From Nemopilema nomurai (Eukaryota; Cnidaria; Scyphozoa; Rhizostomeae; Rhizostomatidae), in contig ML133383.1 of the NCBI GenBank assembly GCA_003864495.1, forward strand, positions 145,560-209,559: a stretch of DNA of 64,000 bases. The letters run 5' to 3'. The notes beneath the pieces were generated by a model that worked only from the letters and a program-made list of their open reading frames with translations, was not told the origin of the DNA and did not search any database. Position 1 is the first letter of the stretch. Each line of letters opens with the position of its first letter. Shown here piece by piece: positions 60,701 to 64,000 of the stretch. The translations under genes and the position numbers were made by a program.

Positions 60701-63057
60701 AAATTAACAATTTTGGAACCATTAGAGTTGAAGAAAAGGAAAAGGAAACAATTTTGGGTTGGAAAAGTCTACGAAGAGCGCTTAGAGAAAGGAGAATTTC
60801 ATCTGTTGATATGGGACTTGAGGCTACATGATCACGAGTACTTTTTCAATGTTTTCGAATGTCACCATCAACGTTTGAAGAACTGTTATCCTGTGTGGGT
60901 CCAAAAATCTCGAAGCAAAATACCGTTATGCGTGATCTGGTTGGCCAGAGCGAGAGACTGGCAGTTACGCTGAGATATCTGGTAACAGGAGATGCCCAGT
61001 GCAAGATTGTTGCTAGTTATAGGATGAGTCCCACGACCATAGGCAGAATCATCACAGAGACGTGTAGTGCCTTGTGGGCTCGCGCCCTGATTGGCCATCG
61101 CTACTTGAGCAATTATTTCGCAGCAAAAAAGTAGAACTCTTTTCTTCTTTTCCTGCGAATTCGCTGCGAAATCAATATCCAGGACTGCACATGACCATAT
61201 AAGCTTGCCAGTGATTTCGCTGCGAAATTCGCCTCGTGGAGATCAGCCTTTAAGCCGAATCTCCACTAGGTGGAAAATTGTCGCGGCGGAAAATGCCGAC
61301 TAGCGAAAAGTAGAAAGTGATCCTACTTTTCGCGGCGCGACAATTTTCCGCCTAGTGGAGATTGGTCTTTAGTATCTGATCCTTCGAAAAGAGGTACACA
61401 GGATTTATGAGTCGCTGTTTAAAAAGTGTTAATAATTCGTTGTCTGGAGAAGCAGAATCTGTTTTGAAACAAAAATTTAGAGAAATATTGATTGAGCCCA
61501 TCAGAGCCCATCACTTTCAAAACAAGTAACGATCTCCGAAATAGAACAGAAACACAAATCGCCATAATTCGTGCTGAACTTGATTTTCTGATGGTCTTAA
61601 TCAATATTTCTCTAAATTTTTGTTTTAAAACAGATTCTGTTTCTCTAGATGACAAATGGGACACATACCTGGACATTTCTCTCCAGCACAAGATACTCCA
61701 AATAGATTCTCAAGGCGTCCGGAAATTTTACAAGGTATTCAACGATTACATCAGGGCGTAGTCTATCACTGAATGGCTCCATCTCTGGCCGGGCCGTAAA
61801 TATCTGCAAAGACAGCCAAAACCTAGACATACAGTAAGGTGGATATAATGTAACTTGGGAAATATTAAAAAACCTTTCAAATAGACGGAGCACTCAGATG
61901 TGACCATTTAAAAATCCACCAGTGGTGTAAAAGGAATTAGCGTGACAGCACAAATTTTCGACTTTCGATTTCATACAAAACACATTTTAATTAACTTAAT
62001 GGAACGTAATTAATTAATGAACATAAAATTGATCAACAATTAATGGAACGTAGTTTAACTTAGATTGACGCAACAAAAGAACTGCAGTTTATCAGATTAA
62101 GCAGGGATGTGCCGATGGGAGGGAGGGCGTGAGGGGGCGTCACCCAATGTCTAGAAAACCAACTGAAAGTCGATCATACATTGGGGAACTTTACGTTAAT
62201 TAGGAACTTTGACCAAATTTGAAGCTGTTAAACAAATTTTCGGTAGAGAAAAGTTGGTCAAAAAAGGATAGTTGGTCACTTTCTTTCTAAATGCCCCCCC
62301 CCCCCCCCCTAATCTTAATGGTCTAGGCACATCACTGGGATTAAGGCTTGTTGTATTGCGTTTTCCTGGCTTAAGGTTAATTTGAGATTCTTTACATTGT
62401 TTACAGCCAATAAACAACACAGACTAAAATCAAATAGCTTCTTACGTAAGTGATGATGGAGGAAAGTTTTATGTAAGTGATAAATCATATTTTGAAGCTC
62501 TAGGCTTATTTTTGGGATGGGAGACATTGGAATCGAAACCATGTTTATGACCCCGGAAGGAGATTAAATTCAGGTTGGTGCACCACTAGGAAAGGAAACA
62601 CCACTATAAAAGGAAACACCACTAGGAAAGAAAATTGATAGTCGGTTTCACGGCCAGCTCAAGAAATCTCCTCACTTTTCATGAATCAAGGTTATTAATA
62701 GGATTACGTGGTTCAACCATTAGAATTTCGAAGCCAAAAAACGCTGCCAGGGTCAAATAAAATGGCTTAAAGAGAAGCAGTGCAAAAAACCTGAATGGTA
62801 CTAACCTCTTCAAAAGAAAATGTGAATTTGCGGTATGCTAAATGCAATTCTCTTGAATTTCATACGTTTAACGTTCAATACATTAGAGCCACAGCACGAT
62901 TACTACTACCGTGGAAAACAAATATTATGATATTATGATATCATGAATACAAATATAACAAATATTATCATGCAGATAACTAACCTTCACGCCATTTTGA
63001 GAATCCTTTTCTAAAATCCAAGGTGCATACGTCCAGACTAGTTCATGGTTGTCTAAC
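42725..63057 (-). CDS. TGFBRAP1: TGFBRAP1 / Vps3 (CORVET tethering subunit), C-terminal ten exons; 5' end beyond window
   Basis: CORVET subunit that tethers early endosomes; the animal protein also binds TGF-beta receptors. Ten exons join in phase: 62985-63057, 61669-61803, 53515-53615, 52711-52822, 47449-47538, 46875-46945, 45016-45088, 44130-44264, 43526-43581 and 42725-42875. They encode the last ~331 residues (human protein 860), so the N-terminal CNH domain lies to the right. Markers in order: WTYAPWILEKDSQNGVK, FTARPEMEPFS, LRIYLEYLVLERNVQ, ETFHTHLAIIYLDDV, LYGKLGKHEKALEILVHKV, QIIPDFWTVGELSSFL, and a C-terminal Zn-binding module (TCAVCRRPF, PNGVLCHVHC, ICPVTG). The stop is TGA at 42725. 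Introns of 5.2 and 8.1 kb each hold an opposite-strand gene and transposon remnants. VPS39 is the nearest alternative but fits less well. Confidence 0.92.
46826..46865. repeat. (TAATA)n simple repeat
   Basis: AT-only repeat of TAATA/TATAATA units, ending about 10 bases from the splice donor of the 46875-46945 TGFBRAP1 exon. Confidence 0.85.
48409..49320. mobile_element. PIF/Harbinger-type element, 912 bp, with perfect 33-bp TIRs
   Basis: Both ends are the same 33-bp inverted repeat, starting GGGCTGATTTATACGTCGCG and ending TCTCGCACC (48409-48441 and 49288-49320). It is flanked by TAA on each side (48406-48408 and 49321-49323), the 3-bp target preference of PIF/Harbinger. The interior carries one Myb/SANT-like coding region and no transposase, so it is non-autonomous. 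Perfect TIR identity suggests a recent insertion. It lies in the TGFBRAP1 intron between 47538 and 52711. Confidence 0.9.
48537..48977 (-). CDS. Myb/SANT-like protein of the Harbinger-type element, probably truncated
   Basis: 146 codons from the ATG at 48977. It has an acidic N-terminus (Glu/Ser rich), a basic patch EKRKKKAGKKSS, then WPMDITNDLVDVICDNEYF and KKLIFTNTKTSKNGEIY, which resembles the trihelix/Myb-like DNA-binding protein that Harbinger elements encode beside their transposase. After GEIY the sequence loses the expected helix pattern, suggesting an internal deletion. In autonomous elements such a protein helps the transposase bind TIRs; whether this copy works is unknown. Confidence 0.65.
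   Translation of the reverse strand: MAETDVYVSNSVDCGSESEEAGVESEIFNEDERGSFGSESEAEEACNVLFEKRKKKAGKKSSWPMDITNDLVDVICDNEYFRKKLIFTNTKTSKNGEIYLRLQAPISDFRRSTFFRCVKGAIRDLSLLRVFSVYWFPVAGNSQKCI
50233..50299. mobile_element. 67-bp hAT-like MITE with 8-bp target duplication
   Basis: The ends are TAGCCTGCGT facing its inverse, with similarity extending to about 17 bp. GAAGTAGC is present exactly on both sides (50225-50232 and 50300-50307). An 8-bp duplication points to the hAT group. It ends about 27 bases before a TATA motif of the methyltransferase-like gene. Confidence 0.85.
50327..50337 (+). promoter_or_regulatory. TATA-like box for the HNMT-like gene
   Basis: TATATAAAAAG lies about 155 bases upstream of the ATG at 50492. 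Assignment is by motif and position only. Confidence 0.45.
50492..51957 (+). CDS. HNMT-like: Histamine N-methyltransferase-like SAM-dependent methyltransferase, two exons
   Basis: 306-residue class I methyltransferase, probably cytosolic, acting on a small amine or similar acceptor. Exons are 50492-51104 (donor GTGAGT) and 51650-51957 (acceptor TTTCTAG), and a split Glu codon restores the frame. SAM-binding motif I is RILAVGSGTGLVD (residues ~50-62), and the acidic ribose-binding position is in YTVVEVDPQAVELC (~83-96). The N-terminal pattern YQFHSGYTSESV and the C-terminal GLSLHKLVVI resemble HNMT, and length is near human HNMT (292). I start at MAEQENK; the two residues in frame before it follow a non-ATG codon. 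It sits on the strand opposite TGFBRAP1, inside its intron. Family placement is firm; histamine as substrate is not established. Confidence 0.87.
52370..52375 (+). terminator. Candidate poly(A) signal of the HNMT-like gene
   Basis: AATAAA about 410 bases after the stop codon, before the next TGFBRAP1 exon on the other strand. Position only. Confidence 0.35.
53670..54065 (-). repeat. Dispersed repeat, copy B
   Basis: Inverted copy of the 14520-14915 repeat; on the minus strand it shares CTGTTTGTTCTTGTTGAAAT and TTGGGCAAGAATAA. Its left end is within about 60 bases of the acceptor of TGFBRAP1 exon 53515-53615. Confidence 0.75.
54066..56650. other. TGFBRAP1 intron upstream of the EGLN-like gene
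   Basis: ORFs of up to 88 codons without domains. No RNA gene or clear mobile-element end seen. A G-rich patch lies near 55941. Confidence 0.5.
56651..56658 (+). promoter_or_regulatory. TATA-like motif upstream of the EGLN-like gene
   Basis: TTTATAAG ends about 87 bases before the ATG at 56746. A plausible core promoter; low certainty. Confidence 0.4.
56746..57663 (+). CDS. EGLN-like: EGLN/PHD-like prolyl hydroxylase, intronless, with half a MYND finger
   Basis: 305-residue Fe(II)/2-oxoglutarate dioxygenase of the prolyl-4-hydroxylase fold, closest to EGLN (HIF prolyl hydroxylase). The core reads KIMVSCYDGGGALYKRHID, FIYYLNEGY and GGCLRV, then RSDRLIHEVLPTQTRRFAI. Iron ligands are H188, D190 and H245; R254, nine residues after H245, matches Arg383 of EGLN1 that binds 2-oxoglutarate. 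The substrate-pocket motif GDRVMWIDG is present. The N-terminus has C20, C23, C29 and C32 (CHQCGDVYMCIKC), the first zinc site of a MYND finger, but the second Cys/His set is absent. The C-terminal ~40 residues are charged and end in a Lys-rich tail. One exon, on the opposite strand within an 8.1-kb TGFBRAP1 intron. HIF as substrate is inference. Confidence 0.9.
   Translation: MPFYERVVGAHLNQPSAPMCHQCGDVYMCIKCQKIIFNRLGSGLKNAEDDFKVVDRRTMQPKDFLCSVLQKLKEDDICVVKNLVPLETARRMYSEVERLHEVPDNFKPGKLSKGAMNRVGSLEEVRGDRVMWIDGSKEETPFASVVAKQMNKLALSLYQANNISMNRISKSKIMVSCYDGGGALYKRHIDSTADGSLKLTFIYYLNEGYAKEDGGCLRVQTDSGTLDIVPELGRLVIFRSDRLIHEVLPTQTRRFAISIWYMEVLKRKALQLDDDMGQKTADEKTETDDKSPKIYVQPKKMKLEE
57664..59357. 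other. TGFBRAP1 intron downstream of the EGLN-like gene
   Basis: AT-rich, with no gene seen. It includes the 3' UTR of the EGLN-like gene and an 11-bp tandem repeat at 58593-58650. Confidence 0.5.
58593..58650 (+). repeat. 11-bp tandem repeat, about five copies
   Basis: Units of ACGCAG plus a variable AAATC, AAGTT or AAATA spacer (for example AATAACGCAGA). Diverged. Confidence 0.8.
59358..59521. mobile_element. MITE-like element with GC-rich inverted ends, about 164 bp
   Basis: The left end AGTGCTGGCCACCAAGGGCT continues CCGACG; the right end, as reverse complement, reads AGTGGCCAGGGGCTCCGACG. Resembles hAT-type MITEs starting CAGTGG. No exact 8-bp duplication found, so it is probably old. 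Confidence 0.6.
60020..60110 (+). repeat. Uninterrupted paralogue of the Harbinger insertion site
   Basis: CGGTTGCTGAGAAGAAGTTT TTAGTATCTGATCC and the following ~60 bases match the sequence split across 60519-60540 and 61369-61430, where two mobile elements now sit. It is the local empty-site version. Confidence 0.85.
60541..61249 (+). mobile_element. PIF/Harbinger element, 709 bp, with 34-bp TIRs and transposase remnant
   Basis: TIRs begin AGGCTGATCTCCACGAGGCG and match over 34 bases at both ends. It is flanked by TTA (60538-60540 and 61250-61252). It contains the N-terminal part of a Harbinger transposase in two frames and lacks the catalytic half, so it is an internal-deletion derivative. 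It lies in a TGFBRAP1 intron. Confidence 0.92.
60665..61134 (+). pseudogene. Truncated, frameshifted PIF/Harbinger transposase
   Basis: Frame one from the ATG at 60665 gives RKQFWVGKVYEERLEKGEF and a segment to FFNVFE; frame two, from about 60856, gives RMSPSTFEELLSCVGPKI, ERLAVTLRYLVTGDAQ and TTIGRIITETCSALW. These are the N-terminal and helix-turn-helix segments of Harbinger transposases. The shift lies between about 60840 and 60858. The DDE catalytic region is missing: after ARALIGHRYL the frame runs to a stop at 61134 close to the right TIR. Confidence 0.88.
61253..61368. mobile_element. 116-bp Harbinger-type MITE with internal hairpin
   Basis: The ends read AGCCGAATCTCCACTAGGTG and, reverse complemented, AGACCAATCTCCACTAGGCG, both followed by GAAAATTGTCGCG. 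Flanking TTA occurs at 61250-61252 and 61369-61371, the first shared with the preceding element. The centre GCGAAAAGTAG...CTACTTTTCGC can fold back on itself. Confidence 0.85.
61443..61649. repeat. Long inverted repeat next to a splice donor
   Basis: The arms at 61443-61495 and about 61595-61649 are nearly identical when inverted (CAGAATCTGTTTT and AAAATTTAGAGAAATATTGA in both), separated by a ~100-base loop. The right arm ends about 20 bases from the donor of TGFBRAP1 exon 61669-61803. Likely a foldback or MITE. Confidence 0.85.
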
Positions 63058-63683
63058 CTACAAAGAAATAAATGTAAGCAATGATGCTAGGCCTCAAAAA
63101 GGGTGAAAAAATAAAACACAGGGATGAGTAAAATGGGAGCTGATGTAAAAAGCATCTTCTAGCATCCTAACTTCTTCAACTGCAACATGCTTCCTAGAAT
63201 GTGATGACCACGCAAATTTGAATTTCTAGTTTGATACACTATGGGCGCAGTGAATTTTCTTTCCTTTGGCAATGATGACGTATTGTAATAAATATTCCTT
63301 CTCTCATATATTTCATAACACAAATCCTTGTCTTGATGTGTATATACATGCTTTCCGCAATACCACAGATAGTCTGGGTCGAAATAGTTCTGACTTTAGC
63401 TCTAAATAAAAATAGATCGATATTAGCCATGGACATGTGGCAAGGGCGACTACTTCTGCGATCGTCCAAAAATCTTGATCAAGACCTCTTTTATCCTAGT
63501 TTAAAATCCTTTAACTCCTATTATTGGGATGTAGATAAACTCACGTATTCAGAGATAATAAATATTAAGAATTTAGTTTTATTAACCTCTGAAGATTCAT
63601 CCTTATAATGATAACTTACGATTGAAAGTTGAGATTTGAGAAAAAAATATAAAACAGAAGAAATGAAAATAAAGAAAAAAATT

Positions 63684-63765
63684 CGCAGTCGACAGGATTC
63701 GAACCTGTGCGGGGAGACCCCAACTGATTTCTAGTCAGTCGCCTTAACCACTCGGCCACGACTGC
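63684..63765 (-). tRNA. tRNA-Ser (AGA)
   Basis: 82 nt. The acceptor stem GCAGTCG pairs with CGACTGC, followed by a G discriminator. The D-arm has TGGCCGAGTGGTTAAGG (A box), the anticodon loop CTAGAAA gives AGA, there is a long variable arm typical of Ser, and the T-arm has GGTTCGAATCC (B box). No intron. It lies to the right of the last TGFBRAP1 exon seen, probably in an intron of that gene on the same strand. Confidence 0.96.
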
Positions 63766-64000
63766 GGTGCAATGCAAAATACAGGACAATGATCTTATTT
63801 ATATGGGTTGCTATGACGATGAAATATTGCGAAAAGAATTCTGCCGTTATTCGCTTTTCTTGGTAAATATTTATTTGAATAATTTTCCTCGCAGTCTGGA
63901 ATCGAAAACTTGAATAATAGAGCAAGCGTCATCTTGTTAGGAATCGTACATCTCATCTTCAGATATAAAAAGTTAAAAATATCGTACTTTTTTCCACATT

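Overview
The window is nuclear DNA from an animal, AT-rich and intron-rich. Genes have many small exons with GT-AG borders, introns run from about 0.5 to 8 kb, and DNA-transposon debris is plentiful. The gene set (an EF-hand/coiled-coil/Rab protein, eIF4E, a Hedgehog-type acyltransferase, a CORVET subunit, an EGLN-like dioxygenase, a histamine-methyltransferase-like enzyme, and MADF and PIF/Harbinger proteins) with this intron structure fits an early-branching metazoan. A cnidarian such as an anemone or coral is my best guess; this is inference and no single sequence proves it.

Layout. 1-13027: minus-strand gene for a large EF-hand, coiled-coil and Rab GTPase protein of the RASEF/CRACR2A/Rab44 family. 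Eleven exons were joined in phase, and the gene runs off the left edge inside the GTPase domain. 13028-17010: intergenic, with one copy of a dispersed repeat. 17011-18074: minus-strand MADF-type DNA-binding protein whose two halves lie in different frames. 18075-27036: repeat-rich, with a purine tract, a solo LTR, an unassigned ORF, a 16-bp minisatellite and a small MITE. 27037-33658: minus-strand eIF4E with a 17-nt microexon; its last exon was not found. 33659-39299: no gene seen. 39300-40805: plus-strand intronless Hedgehog acyltransferase-like gene with its own TATA box. 42725-63057: minus-strand TGFBRAP1/Vps3, the C-terminal ten exons, running off the right edge.

Two plus-strand genes are nested in TGFBRAP1 introns: a two-exon histamine N-methyltransferase-like gene (50492-51957) and an intronless EGLN-like prolyl-hydroxylase gene (56746-57663). 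The same introns hold two PIF/Harbinger elements with clear TIRs and 3-bp target duplications, several MITEs and a tRNA-Ser(AGA) gene.

Most notable points: (1) two Harbinger-type elements share a TTA target next to a nearby duplicate of the host sequence that lacks both, so the empty site is preserved within the window; (2) a 912-bp Harbinger-type element carries only a Myb/SANT-like coding region; (3) the EGLN-like gene keeps the iron and 2-oxoglutarate residues but only half a MYND finger; (4) the Rab domain has an altered switch I and a changed G3 motif; (5) eIF4E has a 17-nt microexon. The genes do not form an operon-like unit; apart from nesting, the neighbours look functionally unrelated.
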